This document shows positions 23,688 through 33,186 of a DNA stretch of 64,000 bases, piece after piece; the first letter of the stretch is position 1, and every line of letters begins with the position of its first letter. A model generated the notes under the pieces. The model saw only the letters and a list, made by a program, of their open reading frames with translations. It was not told the DNA's origin and made no database searches. Source of the stretch: Microbacterium sp. T32 (GTDB lineage: Bacteria > Actinomycetota > Actinomycetes > Actinomycetales > Microbacteriaceae); contig NZ_LQQP01000023.1 of the NCBI RefSeq assembly GCF_001619615.1, forward strand, positions 1 through 64,000, in the 5' to 3' direction. The position numbers and the translations under genes were made by a program.

Positions 23688-26600
23688 CTAGGACACGGTG
23701 CGGCGCGGGCGACGCGTGGTCCACACCACCCCTCCCGCAACGAGCAGGAAGGATGCCAGCAGTGCCGCCCCCAACGGAGCCTGCGCCCCGGTGGCCGCGA
23801 GCTGGCCGGCCGCGACCACCGTGATCGGCACGGTGGCGATCGTCCGTCCGTCCGCGCCGAACACCACGATCGAGTGGCTGCCCGCGGCGAGGTTGCCGGG
23901 GATCTGCACGTCGAACGTGACGCGGCCGCTGGCGTCGGCGGCGGGGATGCCGGCGATGCGGATCGGGGTGCTGCGCAGTTCGGCCGTGACCTGCTCGCCG
24001 GGTTGCAGCCCCGTCACCGTCACCTTCACGATGCCGCCCCGCTCGACCGTCGTCGTCGAGACGGACACCGTCGGAGTGGAGCCGGGTGCCGAGGTCGGCT
24101 GGCCGGTCGGCGTCGCCGTCGGGCTCGCCGTGGGGCCGCCCGTCGGCGTGGCCGTGGGCTCGACCGTCGGTTCCGGCGTCGCGGTCGGCTCCGGCGTGGC
24201 CGTCGGCGTGGGCGTGGCCGTCGACGTGGGAGTCGGCGTCGGCGTCGGGCCCGGGTCGTCCGGAACCTCCCGCGGTGCGACGCTCGAGAGCGTCGGCTTG
24301 ACGGTCTGGAAGAGCCCGTCCGCACCGATCTCGAGACGGTCGATCGTCGTCTCGCGGTTGGTTCCGCCGCCGCCCGGGATCGCGAACCGGTGGTACGCGA
24401 TGTACCACTCGTCGGTGCCCGGCACGTTGATGATCGAGCTGTGCCCCGTGCCGAGGATGCCCTGCGAGGCATCCTTCGACAGGATCACGCCGCGGGAGGT
24501 CCACGGGCCGTCGATGCTCGTCGACGTGGCGTAGCCGACGCGGTAGTCGGCCGAACCGGTGTCGTCGATCGAGTACGTCAGGTGGTACAGACCGTCGCGG
24601 TAGTTCACGAACGAGCCCTCGCGGAAGTCATTCAGCCCGGAGATCGGCTTGATCGTGCCCGCCTTGATGCTCTTCATGTCGTCCGACAGCTCGCCGTAGA
24701 CAGGGTTGCCGTTCCCCCAGAACAGGTAATACTTGCCCGTCTGGGGGTCCTGGAACGCCGCCGGATCGATGGCCTGTCCGCTGTGGACGCTCTCGCCGTT
24801 CGTGATCATCGGCTGCGCCTCCGCGGTGAACGGCCCCTCGGGGCTGTCGGCCACGGCGACGCCGATCTCCTTGCGATTGTCCTGCGGGTTGTGGCCGCTG
24901 AAGTAGAAGTAGTACTTCCCGCCCTTCTCGATGATCGTCGGCGCCCACGCGTTACCCGAGGCCCACGGAACGTTGCCGTTGGCGCCGTCCAGCGTCAGGA
25001 ACGGCTTGTCCGAGCGCGTCCAGTCGACGAGGTTCTTCGACTTCCACACGTAGAACGTGTTGCCACCCCAGCCGGGAGTGCCGTCGGTCGTGGCGTAGAT
25101 GTAGTACGTGTCGCCGAACACCGCGATGTTCGGGTCGGCGTACAGCCCCGGCAGGACCGGGCTCTTCATCTCCACCGCCTTGAACGTCCACACGACGTCG
25201 GACTGTCCCTCGGTCTTCAGCGTCACCGTCACCGGCGTGCTGAGATTGCGGACCGTTCCGGACGCCGGGGTGGCCGTCGTGCCGGGTGCGGTCGTGAACG
25301 TCGGACGCAGCTTCGACAGGTCGGTTCCCGGTACGACGGGGAACAGCACGGTGCGGTTGTCGGCGTCGACGATCGGGGCGACCTTGAGCGCAGCGGCATC
25401 CTGCAGACCGATGCCGGTCAGGAGGCCCGGGTTCTGAGCGGCGATCTCCTCCGGGCTCAACGCACGGTTGTAGAGCGCGAACTCCCGCATCTGGCCGCGG
25501 AACAGGTTGTCCTCGTTGTACACGGACTTGCCGAGGTAGTTCGCCAGGGTCGCGCCCTTGCCGATGTCGCCTGGTCGAACGGTGACGTTGGTGTTCTCGG
25601 CGACCTTCTGCCCGTCCAGGTACAGCCGCGCGGTGTTTCCGCTCAACGTGTAGGTCAGGTGCACCCAGCGGTCACGCGGGAGAGCGCTGGCGGCGGACGC
25701 GTTCTGCTCCCCGGTCCAGTTGCCCGTGGTGATCGCGCCCCGATACTGGCCGTTGCCGGTCGAGAACAGGTAGCCGTTCCCCTTGCCGTCGGTGCCGGTG
25801 TTGCCGAAGCCGTACAGGAAGTACGGGTTCTTCTGCGCCGGGTCGATCCGCACCTCGGTGTCGACGGTGACCTCGGTCACCCCCGCCAGCACGTTGTCGG
25901 GCAGATCGACGTAGTCGTTGCTGCCGTCGAAGGTGAGCGCCCCGTCCGAGAACGTCGCGCCGCCCTGGATCTGCGCGTCGCGCCCCGCACCGGAGCGGTC
26001 GTGCAGCGTTGCGCCCGAACCGTCGGTGAAGTCGTACCGCAGCACCTCGCCCTTGTCGTTGGCCGTGACCGGGGTCACGGTCGGCTCGGTCGGGATGTTC
26101 TTCCGCAGGGCGGCGAGCTCGTCCGCGGTCACGGGCATGACCGTGCCGTGGCGCGGGCTGCTCGGCAGCTTGTAGCTCGCCGGGACCTGCCAGTTCGGGT
26201 TCGCGATGTCGGTCGTGGCGAGAGGGATGTAGCCGCGGCCGCCGTATTCGTCGACGAACAGGTAGTACTTGTCGCCGTTGACGTCGCCCGGGTTGGACTT
26301 GAAGATGCTCGGACCCTCGACCGCACCCGTGCCGGCCTTCTTGCCGATGCAGGAGGCGACCTGCGTCCAGTCCTTCAGCGGAGCGGTGAGGACCGGCGAG
26401 CTCTCCTGGATGATGTCGCTGCACCCCGTGGTGCCGGCGCCCTCGTCCTTGGTGAAGCGCTGGTAGACGCCGTTCGCCTTGATGACGGTGGAGTCGATGC
26501 GCGACATTCCGCCCTGCCACACCTTCGTGTCACTGAAGGTCACGAAGTCGCGCGTGGTGGCGTACAACATGCTGTTGTCGACGCCCGCGGTGTGGTTCGG

Positions 26601-28370
26601 GTCGTTCTCCGCGTAGAGCTTCGACGCCCAGAACACGACGTACTGGCCGAGGGTCTCGTCGTAGTACGCCTCGGGCGCCCAGGTGTTGCCCGCGGTGTCG
26701 GGCGAGACGCGGACGTGACGCTGGTCGCTCCAGTTCACGAGGTCGTGCGACTCCCATACCTCGATGTACTTCGAGCCCTGGCGCTGCGAGGTGTCCCAGG
26801 ACGTGCCCCCGCCGATCGAGAGGTCGGTGGCGATCAGGTAGAACGTGTCGCCCTCGGGAGAGCGGATGATGAACGGGTCGCGCAGGCCCTTCTCGCCGTA
26901 CTTCGAGGTGAGGACGGGCTTGCCGCCGTTCAGCTCGGTCCAGGACAGGGCGTTGTTGCCGTTGCTCGCCGCGAAGTAGATGTTCTCGCCGGCGATGGTG
27001 TTGCCGGTGAAGTAGGCGAACGTGTACCCCGCGAAGGCTCCGATGTGGGCAGCCTTACGGACCGTCACGACGATGTCGCGGGTCTTCGTGGTCGAGCCCT
27101 TCGTGACGGATGCCGTGAGGGTCACCGTCGTGTCGGTCTCCTGGCGCGAGACGACACCCGTCGTGGAGACCACGGCGGGGTTCGAGCTCGTCCATGTCAC
27201 GGGCAGACCGCTCGCGGTCGTCGGCAGGGTCAGGTTGCCGCGCGCGTCGTCCGCGTTCACGACGGTGATGCCCTCGAGGGCCTTCTGCGCTGCTCCGGCG
27301 TCATCCGGAACGGCCAGCACCGTCGCGGCGAAGGCCGCGGTCTCCGTGGCGGATCCGCGCGTGAGCGTCGCCGTGAGCGTGACCTTCGCGTCGGGCTGTC
27401 CGGCCGCGGGGCGCGTCACGGTGCCGGTGGCGGATACGACCGCGGCGTTGGAGGACGACCAGGAGATGCTCGCGCCGTTCGTGCCGGTGGTGGGCAGGGC
27501 GATGTTCGCGGTGACGGCGCTGAGGTCTCCGAGACTCAGCGCGGCCTTGTCGCGTGCGACACGCTGCGCGTCGGTCGGGACGAGCGTCGTCACCTCGTCC
27601 GCGGCCAGCGCCCGGTCGTACAGGCGGAACCCGCGAAGGCTGCCCGCGAGTCGCTTGTCGGGGGTGTAGTTCGAGCGACCGAGGTAGTTGGCCGTGGTCG
27701 TCCCGTTGCCGATCGATCCGGGGGTGGTCGTCGTCTTGGTGTTCTCGGCGACCTTGACGCCGTCGATGTAGAGGCGCGAGGTCTTGCTCCCCGCGTCGAG
27801 GGTGTAGGTGAGGGTCTTCCAGACGCCGCGGTCGAGGTTGGCCGAGCCGCGAGTCTCCTGCTCCGTGGTCCAGTTCCCACTGGCGATACCCGTGCGTGCC
27901 GGATTTCCGGTCGCGAACAGGTAACCGTTGCCGTACCAGTCGGTCGTGTTGCCGAGGCCCCAGATGAAGTAGTTGCCGGACTGCTCCGGGCGTACGAGGA
28001 CGTCCGTGCTGACCGTCACAGACGAGAGCCCCTTGAGGATGTCATTGGGAACGCTCACATAGTCGTCGACACCGTCGAGCCGCACACCGTCAGTGCCGGT
28101 GAGCGAGGGTCCACCGACGTACGTGGCATCCCGACCGTTGCCGGAGACGTCGTGCACGACGGTTCCCGACGTCTCGTCGAGCGGGTAGGAAACGACCAGG
28201 CCGGTCGAGGGAGTGTCCGCATTTGCGGCTATCGGGAGCGTGATCGGCGCCGCGACCAGCGCGGCGACGACCGGGACGGCAAGCGTCCAGGATGGGAGAC
28301 GGCGGGGGAGCGCCGTCCGGTGGGGCGTAGGCACGGGGGTGCTGATCCTCTCGTGAATGCGACATTGCAT
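23688..28370 (-). CDS. Cell-wall-anchored double GH43 arabinan-degrading enzyme
   Basis: Protein of 1560 aa. Order of parts: signal peptide (cleavage near residue 51), LamG/concanavalin-like domain (57-250), two bacterial Ig-like domains (about 265-440), GH43 catalytic domain 1 (about 445-765; GLRDPF with D498, TWAPEAYY, GAVEGPS with E685), second LamG (775-975), Ig-like domain (985-1068), GH43 domain 2 (about 1070-1375; LPGLYADPNI with D1079), a Pro/Thr-rich wall-spanning linker, a small beta-domain, then LAATG (1524-1528), a hydrophobic segment and an RRPRR tail. LAxTG is the class E sortase signal. GH43 enzymes act on arabinan or xylan side chains. An operator for the adjacent LacI protein lies upstream. 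Confidence 0.88.
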   Translation of the reverse strand: MQCRIHERISTPVPTPHRTALPRRLPSWTLAVPVVAALVAAPITLPIAANADTPSTGLVVSYPLDETSGTVVHDVSGNGRDATYVGGPSLTGTDGVRLDGVDDYVSVPNDILKGLSSVTVSTDVLVRPEQSGNYFIWGLGNTTDWYGNGYLFATGNPARTGIASGNWTTEQETRGSANLDRGVWKTLTYTLDAGSKTSRLYIDGVKVAENTKTTTTPGSIGNGTTTANYLGRSNYTPDKRLAGSLRGFRLYDRALAADEVTTLVPTDAQRVARDKAALSLGDLSAVTANIALPTTGTNGASISWSSSNAAVVSATGTVTRPAAGQPDAKVTLTATLTRGSATETAAFAATVLAVPDDAGAAQKALEGITVVNADDARGNLTLPTTASGLPVTWTSSNPAVVSTTGVVSRQETDTTVTLTASVTKGSTTKTRDIVVTVRKAAHIGAFAGYTFAYFTGNTIAGENIYFAASNGNNALSWTELNGGKPVLTSKYGEKGLRDPFIIRSPEGDTFYLIATDLSIGGGTSWDTSQRQGSKYIEVWESHDLVNWSDQRHVRVSPDTAGNTWAPEAYYDETLGQYVVFWASKLYAENDPNHTAGVDNSMLYATTRDFVTFSDTKVWQGGMSRIDSTVIKANGVYQRFTKDEGAGTTGCSDIIQESSPVLTAPLKDWTQVASCIGKKAGTGAVEGPSIFKSNPGDVNGDKYYLFVDEYGGRGYIPLATTDIANPNWQVPASYKLPSSPRHGTVMPVTADELAALRKNIPTEPTVTPVTANDKGEVLRYDFTDGSGATLHDRSGAGRDAQIQGGATFSDGALTFDGSNDYVDLPDNVLAGVTEVTVDTEVRIDPAQKNPYFLYGFGNTGTDGKGNGYLFSTGNGQYRGAITTGNWTGEQNASAASALPRDRWVHLTYTLSGNTARLYLDGQKVAENTNVTVRPGDIGKGATLANYLGKSVYNEDNLFRGQMREFALYNRALSPEEIAAQNPGLLTGIGLQDAAALKVAPIVDADNRTVLFPVVPGTDLSKLRPTFTTAPGTTATPASGTVRNLSTPVTVTLKTEGQSDVVWTFKAVEMKSPVLPGLYADPNIAVFGDTYYIYATTDGTPGWGGNTFYVWKSKNLVDWTRSDKPFLTLDGANGNVPWASGNAWAPTIIEKGGKYYFYFSGHNPQDNRKEIGVAVADSPEGPFTAEAQPMITNGESVHSGQAIDPAAFQDPQTGKYYLFWGNGNPVYGELSDDMKSIKAGTIKPISGLNDFREGSFVNYRDGLYHLTYSIDDTGSADYRVGYATSTSIDGPWTSRGVILSKDASQGILGTGHSSIINVPGTDEWYIAYHRFAIPGGGGTNRETTIDRLEIGADGLFQTVKPTLSSVAPREVPDDPGPTPTPTPTSTATPTPTATPEPTATPEPTVEPTATPTGGPTASPTATPTGQPTSAPGSTPTVSVSTTTVERGGIVKVTVTGLQPGEQVTAELRSTPIRIAGIPAADASGRVTFDVQIPGNLAAGSHSIVVFGADGRTIATVPITVVAAGQLAATGAQAPLGAALLASFLLVAGGVVWTTRRPRRTVS

Positions 28371-28399
28371 GGAGTCGTCGACAGCGGCGACTGTCTGCG

Positions 28400-28428
28400 A
28401 TGTTAGCGCTCACACTCCGCCATGACCA
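28400..28428 (-). promoter_or_regulatory. Operator and promoter of the GH43 gene
   Basis: TGTTAGCGCTCACA (28401-28414) is a near-perfect palindrome of the LacI type with the central AGCGCT core. On the minus strand it overlaps a -10 like TAACAT (28405-28400), with a weak -35 TGGTCA (28428-28423) after a 17-nt spacer. The same 14-mer occurs at 35896, upstream of the transporter operon. Confidence 0.65.
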
Positions 28429-28524
28429 GGTTGTGACGCGATCGTTGCCGTGTGAGCGGTCCCACGAGAGCCGGGTGAACCGGGCGGCGCGCCGAGCGGA
28501 GTCGGGCACCGCGAACGGCTCGCG

Positions 28525-29538
28525 TCAGGGACGCAGCGGCGCCGAATCGCGCACGACGAGGCGCGTGGGGAGCGGCGTGCTCTCACTCACCGTGTCCGGC
28601 TCCTCCACCATCAGCAGAACCTTCTGCATGAGGATTTCACCCAGCGCGGCGAAGTCCTGGCGCACGGTGGTCAGCGAGGGGAACAGGAACGGCGCCTCGG
28701 GCACATCGTCGAAGCCGACCACCCCGATGTCCTCCGGTACGCGGAGGCCGCGCTCCCGCAGTGCGGACAGCACGCCGATGGCCATGTGATCGTTGGCGAC
28801 GAAGATGCCCTCGCCGGGGGCGAGGTCGGTCTCGGTGGCGATCCGGTAGCCGCTCGCGGCCGACCAGTCGCCGTGGACGGGAGGGGTCGACTGCGCCCGA
28901 GCGGAAGCGATCTCTTCGCGCCACCCGCGGAGGCGCTCGACCGCGTCGGGGTTGCGCGCGGGACCGGCGATGTGACGGACCGTGCCGTACCCCGACTCGA
29001 GCAGGTGCCGCACGGCTGCCCGGGCACCGCGGTACTGATCGATGGCCACGAGGCGCGGGTGCGGACGGCTGGTCGTGGCCGCGGCCACGATCGGCACGTC
29101 GATCTCGATCGCCTGCACCGCCGCGAGCACTTCGACGTCCACGACGATGAGCACGATGGCATCCACGCGCTGCTTCAGGAGCCCGTCGATCGCCGCGCGG
29201 ACAGCGGCGACGTCGTTCTGGGGCGAGCTGATGGCGTCGACGTTGTAGCGCGCGGCGCGCGCCGCGAAGTTGAAGTTCGTCGCGATCGACGAGGGGCCGT
29301 AGTCGACGGTCCCGGGGGTGACGAGGCCGATCGTGCGGGTACGACGCGTGACGAGCGCCCGCGCGGCGGGCGACGGGCTGTACCGGAGCTGCGCGATGGC
29401 CTGTTCGACGCGCGCCCGCGTCGCCGGGCGCACGTTCGGCATGTTGTTGAGCACACGCGACACCGTCTGGTGCGAGACGCCGGCCAATCGAGCGACGTCG
29501 AAGATGTTGGCGGTGCGGGATGCCTTCTCGTCAACCAT
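28525..29538 (-). CDS. LacI-family regulator of the arabinan/pentose locus
   Basis: Protein of 337 aa from ATG 29538, overlapping the preceding ATPase gene by 8 nt. HTH: IFDVARLAGVSHQTVSRVLNNMPNV, with the YSPSPAARALVTRRT hinge. The sensor domain has VDAIVLIVVDVEVL, FVANDHMAIGVLSAL and VVGFDDVPEAPFLFPSLTTV. It is co-transcribed with the CUT2 transporter, so it controls its own operon. Two identical 14-bp operators, before the transporter operon and before the GH43 gene, define a small local regulon. The inducer is probably arabinose, an arabino-oligosaccharide or a similar furanose sugar. Confidence 0.9.
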   Translation of the reverse strand: MVDEKASRTANIFDVARLAGVSHQTVSRVLNNMPNVRPATRARVEQAIAQLRYSPSPAARALVTRRTRTIGLVTPGTVDYGPSSIATNFNFAARAARYNVDAISSPQNDVAAVRAAIDGLLKQRVDAIVLIVVDVEVLAAVQAIEIDVPIVAAATTSRPHPRLVAIDQYRGARAAVRHLLESGYGTVRHIAGPARNPDAVERLRGWREEIASARAQSTPPVHGDWSAASGYRIATETDLAPGEGIFVANDHMAIGVLSALRERGLRVPEDIGVVGFDDVPEAPFLFPSLTTVRQDFAALGEILMQKVLLMVEEPDTVSESTPLPTRLVVRDSAPLRP

Positions 29539-31078
29539 CGGCCAGCCCCTCCTCCTCCGTGGCGGGCTTGGCCACGAGGGCGAGGAGGGCGTCGGACGTG
29601 AGTTCCGCGGCGGGGAGGATCTGCGCGAGCACGCCGTCGCGCATCACCGCCACCAAATGGGCGACGCGCAGCACCTCGTCGAGCTCCGCGGAGATGTAGA
29701 CGATCGCCAGGCCGTTGTCGGAGAGCTCTCCCACCAGGCGCTGGATCTCGGCCTTCGCTCCGACGTCGATGCCGCGCGTCGGCTCGTCGAGCACGATGAC
29801 GCGCGGCGACAGCGCGAGCAGTCGGGCCAGAAGCACCTTCTGCTGGTTTCCCCCCGAGAGCGTCGAGACGGGGCGATCGATGTCGGCGGGACGGATGTGG
29901 AGCGCCTCCACCCAGCTCGTCGCCAACTCGCGGCGTCGCGCGGTGCTCAGCCGGTGGAAGATCCCCCGCTGCGCCTGCAGCGCGAGCGTGATGTTGTCGA
30001 GGACGCTGAGGTCGCCGATGATCCCCTCGGTGCGCCGGTTCTCGGACGAGTAGGCCACCCGCCGACGGATCGCGTCGCGAGGTGACCCGAGCCGCACCGG
30101 CTCACCGTCGATGCGCACCTCTCCCCCGTCGGGATGATCGACGCCGGTCAGCGCGCGCGCCAACTCGCTGCGTCCCGACCCGAGGAGCCCGGCGACGCCG
30201 ATGACCTCGCCTTCCGCGATGTCGACGTCCGCGTCGCGCAGGCGGGGTCCGGATGCCAAGCCCCGCGCGCGCACGATCGACGGCCCCTCCGCGGGCAGCG
30301 ACGTCCGCTGTCCGAGCGGCGCCAGCGCGTCGGCCGCGGCGCCGAGCATCTTCTCGACGAGGTCGATGCGCAGGAGCTCGCGTGTGCCGTACTCCCCCAC
30401 GAGGCGCCCGCCGCGGAGCACCGTGACGCGGTCGCAGATCTCGTAGACCTGGTCGAGGAAGTGCGACACGAAGATGATCGCGATCCCCTGCGTCTTCAGG
30501 TCACGGATGACGCGGAAGAGCTCGGCGACCTCGTCGGCATCCAGGCTCGAGGTCGGTTCGTCGAGGACGAGCACCTTCACGTCGATCGAGACGGCGCGGG
30601 CGATCGCCACGAGCTGCTGGATCGCCAGCGGATGCGTCGACAGGACGGACGACGGGTCGACGTCGACGCCGAGGGCGGAGAGCGCTTCGATCGCCCGTTC
30701 GCGCATCGCGCGGTGGTCGATCATCCCGAAGCGGCGCGGCTCCCGCCCGAGCGAGATGTTCTCGGCGACGGTGAGGTTGGGGAGGAGATCGATCTCCTGG
30801 TAGACGGTCGAGATCCCGACCGCCTGGGCGTCCGCCGGGGTGGAGAACTGCATCGGGCGCCCCTCCAGGAGGATCTCGCCCTGGTCGAGCCGGAGCGCGC
30901 CCGTGATCGCTTTGATCAGCGTCGACTTGCCGGCACCGTTCTCGCCCATGAGCGAGTGGACCTCGCCGGGGCGGAGCCGGAAGTCGACATCGGCGAGCGC
31001 CGACTCGACGCCGAAACGCACCGTCGCCCCGCGCACCTCGAGGAGGGGCGGGGCGACGGTCGACATGGGGTCAATCAT
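29531..31078 (-). CDS. Sugar ABC transporter ATP-binding protein (second copy, RbsA/YtfR type)
   Basis: Protein of 515 aa with two fused ATPase domains. Domain 1 has Walker A GENGAGKST, Q-loop VYQEIDLLPN and Walker B VLVLDEPTSSLD. Domain 2 has the degenerate P-loop GLLGSGRSELARALTG, signature LSGGNQQKVLLARLLAL and VIVLDEPTRGIDVG. This asymmetry is normal for CUT2 ATPases. It is unusual as a second complete ATPase in an operon that already encodes one at 33183. It starts 42 nt after the broken permease gene. It may pair with the same permeases or with a system elsewhere. Confidence 0.9.
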   Translation of the reverse strand: MIDPMSTVAPPLLEVRGATVRFGVESALADVDFRLRPGEVHSLMGENGAGKSTLIKAITGALRLDQGEILLEGRPMQFSTPADAQAVGISTVYQEIDLLPNLTVAENISLGREPRRFGMIDHRAMRERAIEALSALGVDVDPSSVLSTHPLAIQQLVAIARAVSIDVKVLVLDEPTSSLDADEVAELFRVIRDLKTQGIAIIFVSHFLDQVYEICDRVTVLRGGRLVGEYGTRELLRIDLVEKMLGAAADALAPLGQRTSLPAEGPSIVRARGLASGPRLRDADVDIAEGEVIGVAGLLGSGRSELARALTGVDHPDGGEVRIDGEPVRLGSPRDAIRRRVAYSSENRRTEGIIGDLSVLDNITLALQAQRGIFHRLSTARRRELATSWVEALHIRPADIDRPVSTLSGGNQQKVLLARLLALSPRVIVLDEPTRGIDVGAKAEIQRLVGELSDNGLAIVYISAELDEVLRVAHLVAVMRDGVLAQILPAAELTSDALLALVAKPATEEEGLADG

Positions 31079-31120
31079 GCCCTCGCGATGACCGCAGCGT
31101 GAACATCCTGTGCGGGCGCG

Positions 31121-32143
31121 TCATTTGCTGAGGGCCGAGCGGGACACGATGATCCGCTGCACGACGACGAACAGGAGCAGGAGCGCCCCGACGGTGATGC
31201 GCGTCCAAGACTGCTCGGCGCCCGAGAACGAGATGATCGTGCGGATCAGACCGTAGACGAAGACACCGATCATCGAACCGAGCACGAAGCCGCTGCCGCC
31301 GGTCAGCAGCGTTCCGCCGATGACGACGGCGGCGATCGTGTCCAGTTCCGTGCCGACGCCGTTCAGGGGGTATCCCGCACCGGAGTAGGCCGTCAGGACG
31401 ATGCCCGCGAGACCCGCGCACACCCCGCTGATGACGTACACCGAGAGCTTCGCGCGGACGACCGGGAGACCCATGAGCCGGGCCGACTGCTCGTTGCCGC
31501 CCACCGCGTAGACGGTGCGCCCGAACCGCGTGAACCGGAGAACGAAGGCCGCGAGCGCGACCGTCAGCAACGCGATGATGCCCGTCGGCGTGATTTACCA
31601 CCCGGCGAACGAGAAGCGGGTGGACTGCAGCCAGAGGATGCCCTCGTTGTCGACCTTGATCGATTCGAGGCTCACGACGAACGCCAGGCCGCGGGCCAGG
31701 AACATGCCGATGAGCGAGGCGATGAACGGCTGCACGTCGAAGAACTGCACCAGCACCCCGATCAGCAGGCCGATCGCAGCGCCGATCAGGATCATCGCGG
31801 GGATCGCGACGGCGACCGGAACGCCCTGCGAGAGCAGACTCGCGCACAGGATGCCGGTGAACGCCATGACCGCGCCGACCGAGAGGTCGATGCCCCCGGT
31901 GAGGATGACGAAGGTCATGCCGACCGCGAGGACGAGCAGGTACGCGTTGTCGAGCAGGATCGACGACAGGATGCGCGGGAGCTGGAAGTTGGGGAAGTAC
32001 GCCATCGCCCCGGCGATCATGATCAGCAGGATCGCGATCGCCGCGAACACCGGGATCCAGGAGACGTGACGGTTCAGGAACCGTCGATACGTGGTGGTGG
32101 CGGCGGCGCCCGAGGGGCCGCGCTCGGCGGTGAGAGTGACCAT
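31121..32143 (-). pseudogene. YjfF/RbsC-type ABC permease interrupted by an in-frame TAA
   Basis: The reading frame from ATG 32143 to the stop at 31121 spans 340 sense-length codons, but codon 183 (31597-31595) is TAA. Both sides are good permease sequence in one frame: before it, FVILTGGIDLSVGAVMAF and DVQPFIASLIGMFLARGLAF; after it, FGRTVYAVGGNEQSARLMGL and TIAAVVIGGTLLTGGSGF, all conserved in YjfF-like CUT2 permeases. Only one base change (TAA from TAC, CAA or AAA, for example) is needed to restore it. The ATG overlaps the preceding permease stop by 1 nt. It may be a recent nonsense mutation, a sequencing error, or a readthrough site. Confidence 0.85.
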
Positions 32144-33186
32144 CAGGACAGCACCTTTGCGTCGGGACGTCGGGTGAGGGGCCGCAGGGCCGAGCGGCCC
32201 GCGGTCTGGAAGAACGCGCGGAACCGGCGCGACTGCAGCAGCACCACGATCAGCACGGCCGCGGCCATGAAGACGGGGCTGACGGCGGGCGGCACGCCCA
32301 GGAACGTGATCGTGCTCTTGAGCGTCTGGATCGTGAAGACACCCACGACCGTGCCGGCCAGGCTGAACTTTCCGCCGGCGAGCGACGTGCCGCCGAGGAC
32401 CACCGCGAGGATGGCATCCAGTTCGATGTACAGACCGGCCGCGTTGGCGTCGGCGGCCATGATGTTCGAGCTGTAGAGGACACCGGCCATGCCGGCCAGC
32501 GTGCCGCTGGCGATGTAGGCGCCCCAGATGATGCCGCGCGAGCGGACACCGGCCAGACGGCTCGCCTCGGGGTTGATGCCGACGGCCTCGGTGAGCATGC
32601 CCAACGCGGTGCGTCGCTCGACGATGCCCACGACGATCACCGCGGCGATCGAGACGTAGAACGCGAACGGCAGCCCCAGGACGTATCCCTGCGCCATGAA
32701 CTGGTACGGGTCGCTGTTGATCGTGGTGATGAAGCCCTTGGTGATGAGCAGGGCGACGCCGCGACCGGCGAGCATCAGCACGAGCGTGGCGATGATGGGC
32801 TGGATGCCGAGCACCGAGACGAGGAACCCGTTCCAGACGCCGAGCAGTAGCGCGGTGCCGACGGCGGCGACGATCGCGATCATGACGACGCCGAGGTTGC
32901 CCGGGTCAGGCGAGGCCTCGATGATCGTCAGCGCCACGGCGCCGGAGACCGCCATGATCGCCCCGACCGACAGGTCGATGCCGCGCGTGGCGATGACGAG
33001 CGTCATGCCGAGGGCGACGAGCATCAGCGGAGCGCTGTTGCGCAGGATGTCGATCAGCGACCCGTACAGCTCGCCGTTCTGCACCGTGATGCTGAGGAAC
33101 GACGGTCGCGAGATCGTGTTGACGGCGATGAGCGCCACGAGTGCGGCGATGGGCCACACGAGGCGGTGCGAAAGGAACTTCTTCAT
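32143..33186 (-). CDS. Sugar ABC transporter permease (YtfT/RbsC type)
   Basis: Protein of 347 aa with about 9-10 predicted helices. ALGMTLVIATRGIDLSVGAIMAVSGAV, VGINPEASRLAGV and AVVLGGTSLAGGKFSLAGTVVG are the conserved CUT2 permease segments. It is coupled by 4-nt overlap to the upstream ATPase gene and by 1 nt to the downstream YjfF-like gene. In YtfQRT-YjfF systems two different permeases form the channel, so loss of the partner may impair this one. Confidence 0.9.
   Translation of the reverse strand: MKKFLSHRLVWPIAALVALIAVNTISRPSFLSITVQNGELYGSLIDILRNSAPLMLVALGMTLVIATRGIDLSVGAIMAVSGAVALTIIEASPDPGNLGVVMIAIVAAVGTALLLGVWNGFLVSVLGIQPIIATLVLMLAGRGVALLITKGFITTINSDPYQFMAQGYVLGLPFAFYVSIAAVIVVGIVERRTALGMLTEAVGINPEASRLAGVRSRGIIWGAYIASGTLAGMAGVLYSSNIMAADANAAGLYIELDAILAVVLGGTSLAGGKFSLAGTVVGVFTIQTLKSTITFLGVPPAVSPVFMAAAVLIVVLLQSRRFRAFFQTAGRSALRPLTRRPDAKVLS

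Noticed and set aside
24050..24260. Tandem DNA repeat of GGCGTC-like units
   Set aside because: This is the coding sequence of the Pro/Thr-rich wall linker of the GH43 protein; the repetition is at the peptide level (TPTPT, ATPEPT).
23652..28406. A 1584-codon open frame on the plus strand opposite the GH43 gene
   Set aside because: It is rich in Arg, Val and Gly without any domain pattern and mirrors the GC-biased codons of the real minus-strand gene, whose LamG and GH43 motifs are clear.
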